Of a DNA stretch of 64,000 bases, positions 8,265 through 17,225 are shown in pieces. Each line of letters begins with the position of its first letter. The first letter of the stretch is position 1. Both the position numbers and the translations under genes were made by a program. The stretch is from Rhodospirillales bacterium (GTDB lineage Bacteria > Pseudomonadota > Alphaproteobacteria > Reyranellales > Reyranellaceae): positions 1-64,000 of the forward strand of contig JACPOB010000029.1 in the NCBI GenBank assembly GCA_016185145.1, written 5' to 3'. The notes under the pieces were generated by a model. The model was given only the letters and a program-made list of their open reading frames with translations, was not told the origin of the DNA and did no database searches.

Positions 8265-9413
8265 CTACAGCGGCTTGTCCGCGCCGTTCGGCCGATTTCG
8301 GTGCAGGAACTCGCGGCCGATCTTGACCCGCTTCTGACCGTCATACTCGACGATGTCGGCGGTAGCGTAGGTCTCGGTCCAGTTCGACGGCAGGAACGAG
8401 CCCGAGCCCACGACGTCGATGGGCGCCTTGGCTTCGGCCATGACGCGGCACTTGGCCGGGCCGAAGCCCGACGAGGCCACGATCTTGACCTTGTCGAAGC
8501 CCGTGCGGTCGAGCTCGGCGCGCAGATGGAAGATCGCCGCCGCCGACACGCCGGTGCCGACGAGATAGCGCAGCTCCTCTTCGCTGCGGTAGCCGCGGAT
8601 CGATTCGGGCGAGAAGCGCTCCAGCACCGCGTACGACGACGCCGGGTCGAGGCCCTCGATGTAACGGCCGCCGGTCGTGTCCAGCCTGAACGACAGCATC
8701 CCCTTGGCGGCAAGCTCGGGGAAGCGCCGGCAGACTTCCAGCGAATCGGAGATCTCGCGGGCGAAGTAGTCGACCAGCACGGTCATCGGCTCGCCGGGAA
8801 AGGTCTCGTGATACATCTCGGCGGCGCGCAAGGTCGAACCGGCATAGCCGATCAGGGCATGCGGCATGGTGCCGAGCCCCTGGTCGCGGCCGAAGAAGTG
8901 CGCCGTGGCGTGCGTCGCATTGCCGATGAAGCCCACGGCGCCTACCTTGCGCTTGGCGCGGGCCGAGCCGACCGACGCGGCATAGGCCATCATCTCGGCC
9001 ATCTCCTGGCCCGCGCAGTGGCGCGCATCCATGGCGAGGAAGGCCGACTTGGGCATGTCGGCGCACATCGTCCAGGCGTTGTAGGCGGCGACGCAGGCCG
9101 GTCCCAGCTTCTGCAGGAAGATCGTCTCGAGATCGACCAGATGGAAGAACGAGCCGGTGATGTACATCATCGGCTCGCCGGCGCCGACCCATTTGCCCTC
9201 GGCGTAACGCAGGTCGAGGACGACCGACGTGTTGCGCGAGCGGCCGAGCTCCTCCAGCCACTGCAGCGCCAGGCGCGGCGCGAACACCACGGGTCGGCGC
9301 ATGAAGATGGCGTAGGTCACGCGAGCGTCGCCGAAGCGGCCGATCACCTGCTTCGAGCGGTTGAAGTAGTGATCGGTATACCGCTCGATCTCACCGTTGG
9401 CAGGATGCGTCAT
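8265..9413 (-). CDS. pncB: nicotinate phosphoribosyltransferase
   Basis: Converts nicotinate and PRPP to nicotinate mononucleotide in NAD salvage. The 382-residue protein has family features: an early TDHYF (usual TDxYQ-type region), FMRRPVVFAP, the central MDARHCAGQEMAEMMAYAA (the Arg-His of the active site), GFIGNATHATAHFFG, DYFAREISDSLEV and a C-terminal PRPP-binding IVASSGFGPAKC and VGSGSFLP. It is shorter than the E. coli enzyme, like many bacterial members. It may be expressed with the upstream DAHP synthase gene, which ends 97 bases before its start. Confidence 0.88.
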   Translation of the reverse strand: MTHPANGEIERYTDHYFNRSKQVIGRFGDARVTYAIFMRRPVVFAPRLALQWLEELGRSRNTSVVLDLRYAEGKWVGAGEPMMYITGSFFHLVDLETIFLQKLGPACVAAYNAWTMCADMPKSAFLAMDARHCAGQEMAEMMAYAASVGSARAKRKVGAVGFIGNATHATAHFFGRDQGLGTMPHALIGYAGSTLRAAEMYHETFPGEPMTVLVDYFAREISDSLEVCRRFPELAAKGMLSFRLDTTGGRYIEGLDPASSYAVLERFSPESIRGYRSEEELRYLVGTGVSAAAIFHLRAELDRTGFDKVKIVASSGFGPAKCRVMAEAKAPIDVVGSGSFLPSNWTETYATADIVEYDGQKRVKIGREFLHRNRPNGADKPL

Positions 9414-9509
9414 TGCCAGTTCTCCCAGCTGGCCCGCCGGCGCGCAGACGACTGCGCGTAGTCTGATGGATGCGTCATAGGCGCTCCCCCTGGCCCCGAC
9501 CAGCCGTCG

Positions 9510-10946
9510 TTAGACGGCCGGTCGTGCCCGGGCGACGGACAGGCGCTCGGCCTTGAGCTGCTCGGCGAGCAGGAAGGCCAGCTCCAGCGCCTGGCTGGCG
9601 TTGAGGCGCGGATCGCATTGCGTCTCGTAACGTTCGTCCAGATTGTCGACGGTGATGTCGGTGGCGCCACCGATGCACTCGGTGACCTCCTGTCCGGTCA
9701 TCTCGAAATGCACGCCGCCGGGATGCGTTCCCTCGGCGCGGTGCACGGCGAAGAAGTCCTTCACCTCGCTCAGGATGGCGTCGAAATGCCGGGTCTTCCT
9801 GCCGTTGGTCGCCGTCACGGTGTTGCCGTGCATGGGATCGCACGACCACACGACGGAGCACCCCTCCTTCTTGGCGGCGCGCAGGAACGCCGGCAGCTTG
9901 TCGCCCACCTTGCCCGCGCCCATGCGGCTGATGATGACGATGCGGCCGGGCTCGTTGGCCGGGTTCAGCGCTTCGTTCAGCCGCAGGAAGTCGTCGACCG
10001 ACAGCGACGGCCCGGCCTTGAAGCCCAGCGGATTGCGCACGCCGCGCAGGAACTCGACATGAGCGCCATCGGGCTGGCGGGTGCGATCGCCGACCCACAG
10101 CATGTGCGCCGAGCAGTCGTACCAGTCGCCCGAAGTCGAATCGACGCGGGTCAGCGCCTCCTCGTACTGCAGCAGCAGCGCCTCGTGGCTGGTGAAGAAA
10201 TCTGTCTCGGCGATCTGCGGCGTGGTCGCCGAGGTCAGCCCACAGGCCGCCATGAAGTTCAGCGTCTCGTCGAGGCGCGCGGCGAGGTCGTGGTAGCGCT
10301 CCGACGCCGGCGAGTTCCTGACGAAGTCGAGGTTCCAGCGGTTGACCTCGTGCAGGTCGGCGTAGCCGCCCTGGGCGAAGGCGCGCAGCAGGTTCAGCGT
10401 CGCCGCCGACTGGTTGTAGGCCTGCACCATGCGCTCGGGATCGGGCAGGCGCGCCTCGGCGGTGAACTCGAAGCCGTTGACGTTGTCGCCGCGGTAGGAC
10501 GGCAGCTCGACGTCGCCCACCTTCTCGACGTTGGACGAGCGCGGCTTGGCGAACTGGCCGGCCATGCGGCCGAGTTTCACCACCGGCACGCCGGCGCCGT
10601 AGGTCAGCACGACCGCCATCTGCAGCAGCACGCGGAACGTGTCGCGGATATTGTTGGCGGAGAAATCCTGGAAGCTCTCGGCGCAGTCGCCGCCCTGCAG
10701 CAGGAAGGCGTCGCCATTGGCCACCTTGGCCAGCGCGGCCTTGAGCTTGCGCGCCTCGCCCGCGAACACCAGCGGCGGATATCGGCGCAGCCGGGTCTCG
10801 GCGCCGGCCAGGACGGCGGCATCCGGATAGACCGGCATCTGCTGGGCCGGCCGGCCGCGCCAGCTCGTCGGCGTCCAGTCGGCGGCGCTCGAACTACGGG
10901 ACTGCGCTTTCGCGGCCGTCTTGGACGGGCCCTGAATCGCGGTCAT
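9510..10946 (-). CDS. 3-deoxy-7-phosphoheptulonate synthase, class II (plant-type)
   Basis: Condenses phosphoenolpyruvate and erythrose 4-phosphate, the entry step of the shikimate pathway. The 478-residue protein is a class II (AroF/AroG-II) enzyme: [20 protein letters not shown] at the N-terminus, [11 protein letters not shown] with the metal-binding Cys, [23 protein letters not shown]-type ligand segments, [46 protein letters not shown] and [14 protein letters not shown]. The length is that of full enzymes. A clear AGGAGGAAGG ribosome site precedes the ATG at 10946. Confidence 0.96.
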   Translation of the reverse strand: MTAIQGPSKTAAKAQSRSSSAADWTPTSWRGRPAQQMPVYPDAAVLAGAETRLRRYPPLVFAGEARKLKAALAKVANGDAFLLQGGDCAESFQDFSANNIRDTFRVLLQMAVVLTYGAGVPVVKLGRMAGQFAKPRSSNVEKVGDVELPSYRGDNVNGFEFTAEARLPDPERMVQAYNQSAATLNLLRAFAQGGYADLHEVNRWNLDFVRNSPASERYHDLAARLDETLNFMAACGLTSATTPQIAETDFFTSHEALLLQYEEALTRVDSTSGDWYDCSAHMLWVGDRTRQPDGAHVEFLRGVRNPLGFKAGPSLSVDDFLRLNEALNPANEPGRIVIISRMGAGKVGDKLPAFLRAAKKEGCSVVWSCDPMHGNTVTATNGRKTRHFDAILSEVKDFFAVHRAEGTHPGGVHFEMTGQEVTECIGGATDITVDNLDERYETQCDPRLNASQALELAFLLAEQLKAERLSVARARPAV

Positions 10947-11071
10947 TCTTCCTTCCTCCTACGACCAACCGGCGCACTGGCCGCCGGGGTCGGTGAACCT
11001 ATACGCGCTGTGGATAAAAGGCCAGTGGTTGAGCGCCTGCGTCTCCACGCGGCAGCGTGGGGAAAAAGACG

Positions 11072-12457
11072 TCACTCCGCAGCCTTCTGCCTCGGCGCCG
11101 GCTCGACACGGGCCGTGCGCATGGTGACGAACTCCTCGCCGGCCGTCGGGTGGATGCCGACGGTGGCATCGAACTGGGCCTTCGTGGCGCCGGCCTTCAC
11201 GGCGACGGCCAGGCCCTGGATCAGCTCGGCGGCATCGTCGCCGACCATGTGCACGCCCACCACCTTGTCGGTGGCGGCGTCGACGATCAGCTTCATGAAG
11301 GTGCGCTGCTGGCGGCTCGACACGGTGTACTTCATCGGCCGGAACGCCGAGGTGAAAACCTTGAGCTCGCCCAGGCGCATCCTCGCCTCTTCCTCGGTGA
11401 GGCCGACATTGGCGAGCTCGGGCTGGCAGAACACCGCCGACGGCACGTCGCGATGGTCGGCCTTGCGCGGCTTCTTGCCGAACTCGGTATCGGCGAAGCA
11501 ATGGCCTTCCATCAGCGCCACGGGCGTGAGGTTGATGCGATCGGTGACGTCGCCCACCGCCCAGATGTTGTCGACCGTGGTCTTCGACCATTCGTCGACG
11601 GCGATGGCTCCCGCCTTGTCGAGTTGCACGCCCACCTTCTCCAGGCCAATGCCGCTGGTGTTGGGCGCGCGGCCGGTGGCGTACATCACGAGATCGGTCT
11701 CGAACATGCCGCCGAGCTGCGTGTGCACGGTGAACGGCGCCTTGCCGTTCGTCGCCTCGATACAGTCGATTTGCATCTCGGTGCGCATCTTGATGCCGCT
11801 TTCCTTCAGCGACTCATGCACGGCGGTACGGCATTCCTCGTCGAAACCGCGCAGCACACGATCGCGCCGCAGCACGAGATCGACGTGGGCGCCAAGCCCG
11901 TTGAAGATGCCGGCGAACTCGACCGCGATGTAGCCGCCGCCGACGACGGTGATGCGCTTGGGCAGCTCCGGCAGGTGGAACGCCTCGTTGGAGGTAATGG
12001 CGAATTCACGGCCCCGGATCTCCGGCACTACCGGCGCACCGCCTGTGGCAATCAGTATCTTCTCGGCGGTCACAGTCTCCTCGCCGATCGCGATGGTGTG
12101 GCGGTCCATCAGCCGGCCGCGTCCCATGTGCAGCTTCACGCCCGCGCCTTCGAGCAGGCGGATGTAGACGCCGTTCAGGCGATCGACCTCCTTGGCGACG
12201 TTGTCGCGCAGCGTCGCCCAGGAATGCGTGGGCGGGGCCAGCGTCCAGCCATAGGCCGCAGCATCCTCGAATTCGTGGGCGAACTTGGAGCCGTAGACCA
12301 GGAGCTTCTTGGGGACGCAGCCGCGGATCACGCAGGTGCCGCCAACGCGGAAATCCTCGCAGATGCCGACACGCGCGCCGTGGCCGGCGGCGATGCGCGA
12401 GGCGCGCACGCCGCCGGAACCGGCGCCAATCACGAACAAGTCGTAGTCATAGGCCAT
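11072..12457 (-). CDS. gor: glutathione-disulfide reductase
   Basis: Reduces glutathione disulfide with NADPH and FAD. The 461-residue protein from the ATG at 12457 shows the FAD-binding FVIGAGSGGVRASR, the redox-active disulfide in GGTCVIRGCVPKKLLVY, the NADPH-binding GGGYIAVEFAGI followed by arginines (LRRDRVLRGFD), a second FAD segment IWAVGDVTD and the C-terminal HPTAGEEFVTM with the catalytic His. A Gor-type rather than lipoamide dehydrogenase assignment follows from CVIRGCVPKK and the RDRVLRGF adenine-phosphate pocket. The 125 bases downstream hold no gene; a small 6-bp hairpin lies at 11045-11060. Confidence 0.95.
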   Translation of the reverse strand: MAYDYDLFVIGAGSGGVRASRIAAGHGARVGICEDFRVGGTCVIRGCVPKKLLVYGSKFAHEFEDAAAYGWTLAPPTHSWATLRDNVAKEVDRLNGVYIRLLEGAGVKLHMGRGRLMDRHTIAIGEETVTAEKILIATGGAPVVPEIRGREFAITSNEAFHLPELPKRITVVGGGYIAVEFAGIFNGLGAHVDLVLRRDRVLRGFDEECRTAVHESLKESGIKMRTEMQIDCIEATNGKAPFTVHTQLGGMFETDLVMYATGRAPNTSGIGLEKVGVQLDKAGAIAVDEWSKTTVDNIWAVGDVTDRINLTPVALMEGHCFADTEFGKKPRKADHRDVPSAVFCQPELANVGLTEEEARMRLGELKVFTSAFRPMKYTVSSRQQRTFMKLIVDAATDKVVGVHMVGDDAAELIQGLAVAVKAGATKAQFDATVGIHPTAGEEFVTMRTARVEPAPRQKAAE

Positions 12458-12594
12458 GGGGATACCTTGAGAACAAAACCACAACACCGCCCAAATTCGG
12501 TCGTGGGTCGGACTATATCGGCGCTTAACAGGCGCCGTAAGGGAAATGGAGCGTGTGTAACCATCTCCTGATACAACTTTTAGGATATGTTCCC

Positions 12595-13074
12595 ATGCTG
12601 AAGCTCCTGGTCATCCCCGCCGCCGCCCTGATCCTGGCCATGCCCGCCCTCGCCGCTCCCGGTGACACGCCGGCTCCTGCCCCGACTCCGCCCCCCTCTG
12701 CCGACCGGCCGTCCCGCGGCAACGCCGGCATCATGCGCTACGACACCAACAAGGATGGCGTGGTCGACCGCGCCGAATGGAAGGCGGGCCAGGAGGCGCG
12801 CTTCAGGCGGCTCGACACCAACAACGACGGCAAGCTCACCGAGGCCGAGCTGTTCGCGCGCACGCCGGCCGTCGGCAGCAGCGTGCTGCCGTCCGACCGC
12901 CAGGTCGAGCGCCAGTCGGCCTACTTTCAGCGCCTCGACGCCAACAAGGACGGCGTCGTGTCATTGGAGGAGTTCATGGCCCAGGCCGACCGCAACTTCG
13001 CGCGCTGCGATGTGAACAAGGACGGGCGCACGGATACGGCGGAGTGCCGCCAGGCTTTGAACCGCAATCGCTGA
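12595..13074 (+). CDS. secreted EF-hand calcium-binding protein, four motifs
   Basis: This 159-residue precursor has a classic signal peptide (MLKLLVIPAAALILAMPALA, cut after ALA) and a Pro-rich spacer, then four EF-hand-like loops: DTNKDGVVDRAE, DTNNDGKLTEAE, DANKDGVVSLEE and DVNKDGRTDTAE, the last flanked by two cysteines. The D-x-[DN]-x-DG spacing is intact in all four. The ATG at 12595 has an AGGA ribosome site nine bases upstream; an upstream GTG would spoil the signal peptide. It is probably a periplasmic calcium binder. A strong bidirectional terminator follows at 13086. Confidence 0.88.
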   Translation: MLKLLVIPAAALILAMPALAAPGDTPAPAPTPPPSADRPSRGNAGIMRYDTNKDGVVDRAEWKAGQEARFRRLDTNNDGKLTEAELFARTPAVGSSVLPSDRQVERQSAYFQRLDANKDGVVSLEEFMAQADRNFARCDVNKDGRTDTAECRQALNRNR

Positions 13075-13085
13075 CCGCGAAAAAG

Positions 13086-13111
13086 AAAAGGCCGCCTGAC
13101 GGCGGCCTTTT
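13086..13111. terminator. bidirectional intrinsic terminator
   Basis: The stem AAAAGGCCGCC / GGCGGCCTTTT has an 11-bp perfect pairing around TGAC, with an A-run on one side and a T-run on the other. It serves the EF-hand gene on the plus strand and the substrate-binding protein gene on the minus strand. Confidence 0.9.
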
Positions 13112-13131
13112 CCTCGCCCACCGAGCGAAGA

Positions 13132-14361
13132 TCAAGTGCTCTCGGCGTGCATGACGTCGCCGAACAGCTCCCAACTTTCGCCCTTGAAGCGCTGAAGCTG
13201 CACCGCCTGGATCGGGTAGAAGTCGGTCGGGCTGGTCGAGACGGTGATGCCCGGCAGGGCCATCGGCAGCTTCCACTTCTGGAAGTTGGCGGCCTGGCGC
13301 ATGAGGTTCTCGCGCGTCAGGTCGTTGCCGCATTTCTTCAGCGTCTCGTGCATGAGGTTGACGACCGAAAAGGCGAAGACGTTGGACGCGTCCGACAGGC
13401 TGGCGCCCGCGTTGTACTTGTTCATCCACGCGACCCACGCCTTCATGTCGGCGTTGTCGTCCCACTGCTTGTCGGTGGGATCCATCAGGTAAGCCGCCGT
13501 CAGCACGCCCTGTACGTTGTCGAAACCAGCGGGTTTCATCACCGATGCGACGCTGCCCGACACGTTGTTGAGGTACTGCGCCGGCTTCCACGCGATATCG
13601 CCGGCCTTGCGCATCGCCTGGGCGGCGAACTTCGGCGTCGAGATGTTGAAGAAGACGTTGGCGCCGGAGTCCTTGAGCTGGATCACCTGGCTGTCGACCG
13701 TCGGGTCCGTCACCTCGTAGGTGACGTGCTTAACGACCTTGTTGCCGTCCTTGCCGAGGCCGTCTTTCAGTCCTTCCCAGTAGTCCTTGCCGTAATCGTC
13801 GTTCTGCATCAGCACGCCGATCTTTGGATCCTTGACGTTGGCCAGGATGTGCTTGGCGTAGATGACGGCCTCGGTGTGGTAGTCGGGCTGGAAGCCCATC
13901 GTCCACGGGAACTCCTTGGGCTTGCCCCACTTCGACGCTCCGGTGGCGACGTAGAGCATCGGCACCTTCTTCTGGTTCATGTACTTGTGGATCGCCGTGT
14001 TGGTCGGCGTGCCGAGCGTGTTGAAGGTGCACAGCACCTTGTCCTGCTCGACGAGCTGACGGACCAGCTCGACCGTCTTGGCCGGATTGTAGCCGTCGTC
14101 GTAGGTGATGAAGTTGACCTTGCGGCCGTTCACGCCGCCCTGCGTCTCGTTGACGTATTTCCAGTACGCCTGGATCGTCTTGCCGATGACGCCGTAGGCC
14201 GAGGCTGGCCCACTGTAGGGATTGGTGTGTCCAATCCTGATCTCGGTATCGCTGGCGCCGTCCGAATACTTCTTGGCACCCTGCGCAAACGAAACGCCCG
14301 ACGCGGACAACACCGCGGCCGTCGAAACGCCACCTAGAAATTTACGCCTATTGGTCCTCAA
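13132..14361 (-). CDS. ABC substrate-binding protein, branched-chain amino acid (HAAT) type, copy 1
   Basis: Periplasmic binding protein of 409 residues, type I fold (Peripla_BP_6). The best start is a TTG at 14361 preceded by a perfect AGGAGG, giving LRTNRRKFLGGVSTAAVLSA, a Tat-type leader cut after SFA. The mature part has EIRIGHTNPYSGPASAYG, ITYDDGYNP, LGTPTNTAIHKYMNQKKVP, VLMQNDDYGKDYWEG and VSTSPTDFYP. It is one of three closely similar paralogs in tandem downstream of livM. It probably feeds the adjacent LivHMGF permease; the ligand could be an amino acid, amide or aromatic acid. Confidence 0.92.
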   Translation of the reverse strand: MRTNRRKFLGGVSTAAVLSASGVSFAQGAKKYSDGASDTEIRIGHTNPYSGPASAYGVIGKTIQAYWKYVNETQGGVNGRKVNFITYDDGYNPAKTVELVRQLVEQDKVLCTFNTLGTPTNTAIHKYMNQKKVPMLYVATGASKWGKPKEFPWTMGFQPDYHTEAVIYAKHILANVKDPKIGVLMQNDDYGKDYWEGLKDGLGKDGNKVVKHVTYEVTDPTVDSQVIQLKDSGANVFFNISTPKFAAQAMRKAGDIAWKPAQYLNNVSGSVASVMKPAGFDNVQGVLTAAYLMDPTDKQWDDNADMKAWVAWMNKYNAGASLSDASNVFAFSVVNLMHETLKKCGNDLTRENLMRQAANFQKWKLPMALPGITVSTSPTDFYPIQAVQLQRFKGESWELFGDVMHAEST

Positions 14362-14598
14362 CGCGTCCTCCTGTGTTTTTGCTTTGCAGAGCGAGATTTG
14401 CCCGAAATACGTGCGCGGGAAAGGAAAAAACTCGCGCAGCGATATACAGTTTTTCAATGTTGCAACGCGGAAATGGCCCAAAAAGAAAGCCCTCCGAAGC
14501 TCCATAGAAGCGTCAGAGGACCTCCAATTCCTCGCGAGGCCCGCGGAAAAAAGGAAAGGCCGCCTTCCGGCGGCCTTTCTCGCGGCATGTGAAGGAGC
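14362..14598. other. spacer between binding-protein copies 1 and 2
   Basis: These 237 bases contain the terminator of copy 2 and must hold any promoter for copy 1. The part near 14400-14500 is less GC-rich (AAAAAACTCG, TTTTTCAATG). No gene is visible. Confidence 0.4.
14555..14578 (-). terminator. intrinsic terminator of binding-protein copy 2
   Basis: The stem AAAGGCCGCC / GGCGGCCTTT has a 10-bp perfect pairing around TTCC, 20 bases after the copy 2 stop, and T-residues follow on the minus strand. It is nearly identical to the terminators of copies 1 and 3. Confidence 0.85.
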
Positions 14599-15819
14599 TT
14601 ACGCGCCTTCGGCCGACATGACGTCGCCGAACAGCTCCCAGGTGTCGCCCTGGAACTTCGCAAGCTTCACCGACTGGATCGGATAGTAGTCGGTCGGGCT
14701 GGTGTTGATGGTGATGCCCGGGATCAGCATCGGCAGCTTGTACTTCTGGAAGTTGGCCGCCTGCTTCATGACGTTGTCGCGGGTGAGATCGTCGCCGCAC
14801 TTCTTCAGCGTCTCGTGCATCAGGGTGGCGACGGCGTAGCCGAACACGTGGTTGGCGTCGGCCTTGTTGGCGCCCGCCATCCACTTGTCCATCCAGGCGC
14901 TCCAGCCCTTCATGTCGGCGTTGTCGGCCCACTGCTTGTCGGTGGGATCCATCAGGTACTGCGCCGTGATGATGCCCTGGCTGTTGTCGAAGCCGGCCGG
15001 CTTCATCACCGAGCCGACCGAGGCCGACACGTTGTTGAGGTACTGCGCCGACTTCCAGCCGAGATCGCCGGCCTTGCGGATCGCCTGGGCGGCGGCCTTG
15101 GGCGTGGCGATGTTGAAGAAGACGTTGGCGCCGGAGTCCTTGAGCTGGATCACCTGGCTGTCGACCGTCGGGTCCGTCACCTCGAAGGTCACGTGCTTGA
15201 CGATCTTGTTCGCGTCCTTGCCGAGGCCTTCCTTGAAGCCCTCGAAGTAGTCCTTGCCGTAGTCGTCGTTCTGCATGAGGACGCCGATCTTCGGATCCTT
15301 GACGTTGGCCAGGGCATGCTTGGCATAGATCACGCCCTCGGTGTGGTAGTCGGGCTGGAAGCCCATCGTCCACGGGAACTCCTTGGGCTTGCCCCACTTC
15401 GACGCTCCGGTGGCGACGTAGAGCATCGGCACCTTCCTCTGGTTCATGTAGCGATGGATCGCCGTGTTGGTCGGCGTGCCGAGCGTGTTGAAGGTGCACA
15501 GCACCTTCTCCTGCTCGACCAGCTGGCGCACCAGCTCGACCATCTTCGGCGGCGAGTAGCCGTCGTCCAGCGTAATGAACTTGATCTTGCGACCGTTGAT
15601 GCCGCCGGCATCGTTGACGCTCTTCCAGTACGCCTCGATCGTCTTGCCGATCTGGCCGTACGACGAAGCCGGACCGCTGTAGGGGCCGGTATGGCCCAGC
15701 TTGATCTCGGTGTCGGTCGCACCGTCGGAGTACTTCTTCTGCGCGAACGCCACGGACGAACCCGAAAGCAAAGCCAACGCAGACGCACCGCCCACAAACC
15801 CACGCCTACTCGTATTCAC
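14599..15819 (-). CDS. ABC substrate-binding protein, branched-chain amino acid (HAAT) type, copy 2
   Basis: This 406-residue paralog of its two neighbours has a GTG start at 15819 behind GGGAGGG, giving VNTSRRGFVGGASALALLSG, a Tat-like leader cut after AFA. It shares with copy 1 the long block LCTFNTLGTPTNTAIH, then MLYVATGASKWGKPKEFPW, DPKIGVLMQNDDYGKDYFEG and DPTVDSQVIQLKDSGANVFF, and differs mainly in the C-terminal third. Own terminator downstream; a terminator for copy 3 lies upstream, so it probably has its own promoter. A different ligand preference within a shared transporter is a plausible reason for the copies. Confidence 0.92.
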   Translation of the reverse strand: MNTSRRGFVGGASALALLSGSSVAFAQKKYSDGATDTEIKLGHTGPYSGPASSYGQIGKTIEAYWKSVNDAGGINGRKIKFITLDDGYSPPKMVELVRQLVEQEKVLCTFNTLGTPTNTAIHRYMNQRKVPMLYVATGASKWGKPKEFPWTMGFQPDYHTEGVIYAKHALANVKDPKIGVLMQNDDYGKDYFEGFKEGLGKDANKIVKHVTFEVTDPTVDSQVIQLKDSGANVFFNIATPKAAAQAIRKAGDLGWKSAQYLNNVSASVGSVMKPAGFDNSQGIITAQYLMDPTDKQWADNADMKGWSAWMDKWMAGANKADANHVFGYAVATLMHETLKKCGDDLTRDNVMKQAANFQKYKLPMLIPGITINTSPTDYYPIQSVKLAKFQGDTWELFGDVMSAEGA

Positions 15820-15874
15820 AGAACCCTCCCTATTATCAGCCGGCGCGGAGTTTCTTCTGAAAAGACGCAAAAAA

Positions 15875-15898
15875 GAAGGCCGCCCGAAAGCGGCCTTC
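15875..15898 (-). terminator. intrinsic terminator of binding-protein copy 3
   Basis: The stem GAAGGCCGC / GCGGCCTTC has a 9-bp pairing around CCGAAA, 34 bases after the copy 3 stop, followed by a T-run on the minus strand (the AAAAAAG at 15869-15876 on the plus strand). Confidence 0.85.
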
Positions 15899-15931
15899 CG
15901 CACGTCGGGACTGTTGCAACCCGCGCGGGAG

Positions 15932-17152
15932 CTAGCTGCTTTCGGCGTGCATGATCTCGCCGAACAGCTCCCAGGACTCGCCCTTGAAGCGCTGCAGTTG
16001 CACGGCCTGGACGGGGTAGAAATCGGTCGGGCTGGTACTGACGGTGATTCCCGGCAGCAGGCCCGGCACCCTGAGCCTCTGGTGGTTGGCCGCCTGCCGC
16101 ATGAGGTTCTCGTGCGTCAGGTTGTCCCCGCACTTCTTCAGCGTCTGCTCCATCAGGAACGACACCGAATAGGCGTAGACGTAGTTGACGTCGCCGAGAT
16201 TGCCGTTGGGGATGTACTTGGCCATCCATTCGCGCCACGTCTTCAGCTCCTCGTCGTTGTCCCATTGATGGTCGGTGGGGTCCTTGAGCCACGCGGCGGT
16301 GATGACGCCCTGGACGTTCTCGAAACCCGCCGGCTTCATCGTCGTCGTCACCTGCCCCGACACGTTGTTGAGGTACTGCGCCGGCCGCCAGCCGATCTCC
16401 GCCGCCTTGCGCATCGCCTGGGCGGCGAACTTCGGGATCGAGATGTTGAAGAAGACGTTGGCGCCGGTGTCCTTGAGCTGGATCACCTGGCTGTCGACCG
16501 TCGGGTCCGTCACCTCGTAGGTGACATGCTTGGCGACCCGGCCGATCTCCTTGCCCATCCCCTCCTTGAAGCCTTCCCAGTAGTCCTTGCCGTAGTCGTC
16601 GTTCTGCATCAGCACACCGATCTTCGGATCCTTGACGTTGGCCAGGATGTGCTTGGCGTAGATCATCGCCTCGGTGTGGTAGTCGGGCTGATAGCCCATG
16701 GTCCACGGGAATTCCTTGGGCTTGCCCCACTTCGATGCGCCGGTGGCGACGAACAGCATCGGCACCTTTTTCTGGTTCATGTACTTGTGGATCGCCGTGT
16801 TGGTCGGCGTGCCGAGCGTGTTGAAGGTGCACAGCACCTTGTCCTGCTCGACGAGCTGGCGCACGCACTCCACCGTCTTGGAGGGATTGTACCCGTCGTC
16901 CAGCGTGATGAAGTTGATCCTGCGGCCGTTGACGCCGCCGCGGTCGTTGACGCTCTTCCAGTAGGCTTCGATTGCCTTCCCGATCACCCCGTATGAAGAC
17001 GCCGGCCCACTATAGGGATTGGTGTGACCGATCTTGATCTCCTTGTCGGTCGCGCCGTTGTCGTACTTCTTTTGAGCAAACGCTACTCGGGAACCCGAAA
17101 GCATTGTTGCGGCAGCGACGCCGCCGACGAAAGTACGCCTGTTGGTCTTCAT
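15932..17152 (-). CDS. ABC substrate-binding protein, branched-chain amino acid (HAAT) type, copy 3
   Basis: This 406-residue protein starts with an ATG (MKTNRRTFVGGVAAATMLSG), a Tat-like leader cut after AFA. It carries the same fold and shared blocks as the two downstream paralogs (HTNPYSGPASSYGVIGK, LGTPTNTAIHKYMNQKKVP, MQNDDYGKDYWEGFKEG). It is the copy closest to livM (74 bases between), so it is probably the one cotranscribed with the permease and ATPase genes. Its ligand is presumably similar to that of copies 1 and 2. Confidence 0.93.
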   Translation of the reverse strand: MKTNRRTFVGGVAAATMLSGSRVAFAQKKYDNGATDKEIKIGHTNPYSGPASSYGVIGKAIEAYWKSVNDRGGVNGRRINFITLDDGYNPSKTVECVRQLVEQDKVLCTFNTLGTPTNTAIHKYMNQKKVPMLFVATGASKWGKPKEFPWTMGYQPDYHTEAMIYAKHILANVKDPKIGVLMQNDDYGKDYWEGFKEGMGKEIGRVAKHVTYEVTDPTVDSQVIQLKDTGANVFFNISIPKFAAQAMRKAAEIGWRPAQYLNNVSGQVTTTMKPAGFENVQGVITAAWLKDPTDHQWDNDEELKTWREWMAKYIPNGNLGDVNYVYAYSVSFLMEQTLKKCGDNLTHENLMRQAANHQRLRVPGLLPGITVSTSPTDFYPVQAVQLQRFKGESWELFGEIMHAESS

Positions 17153-17225
17153 GGTGCTGCTCCCTGTTGGGTTTACGCCATCGACAACTCCTCACTCGAT
17201 TGAAACGGTGGTTACGAAAACGAGC

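Noticed and set aside
11045-11060. Small hairpin CCACGC/GCGTGG as terminator of gor
   Set aside because: Only a 6-bp stem, and the T-run is on the wrong side for the minus-strand gene.
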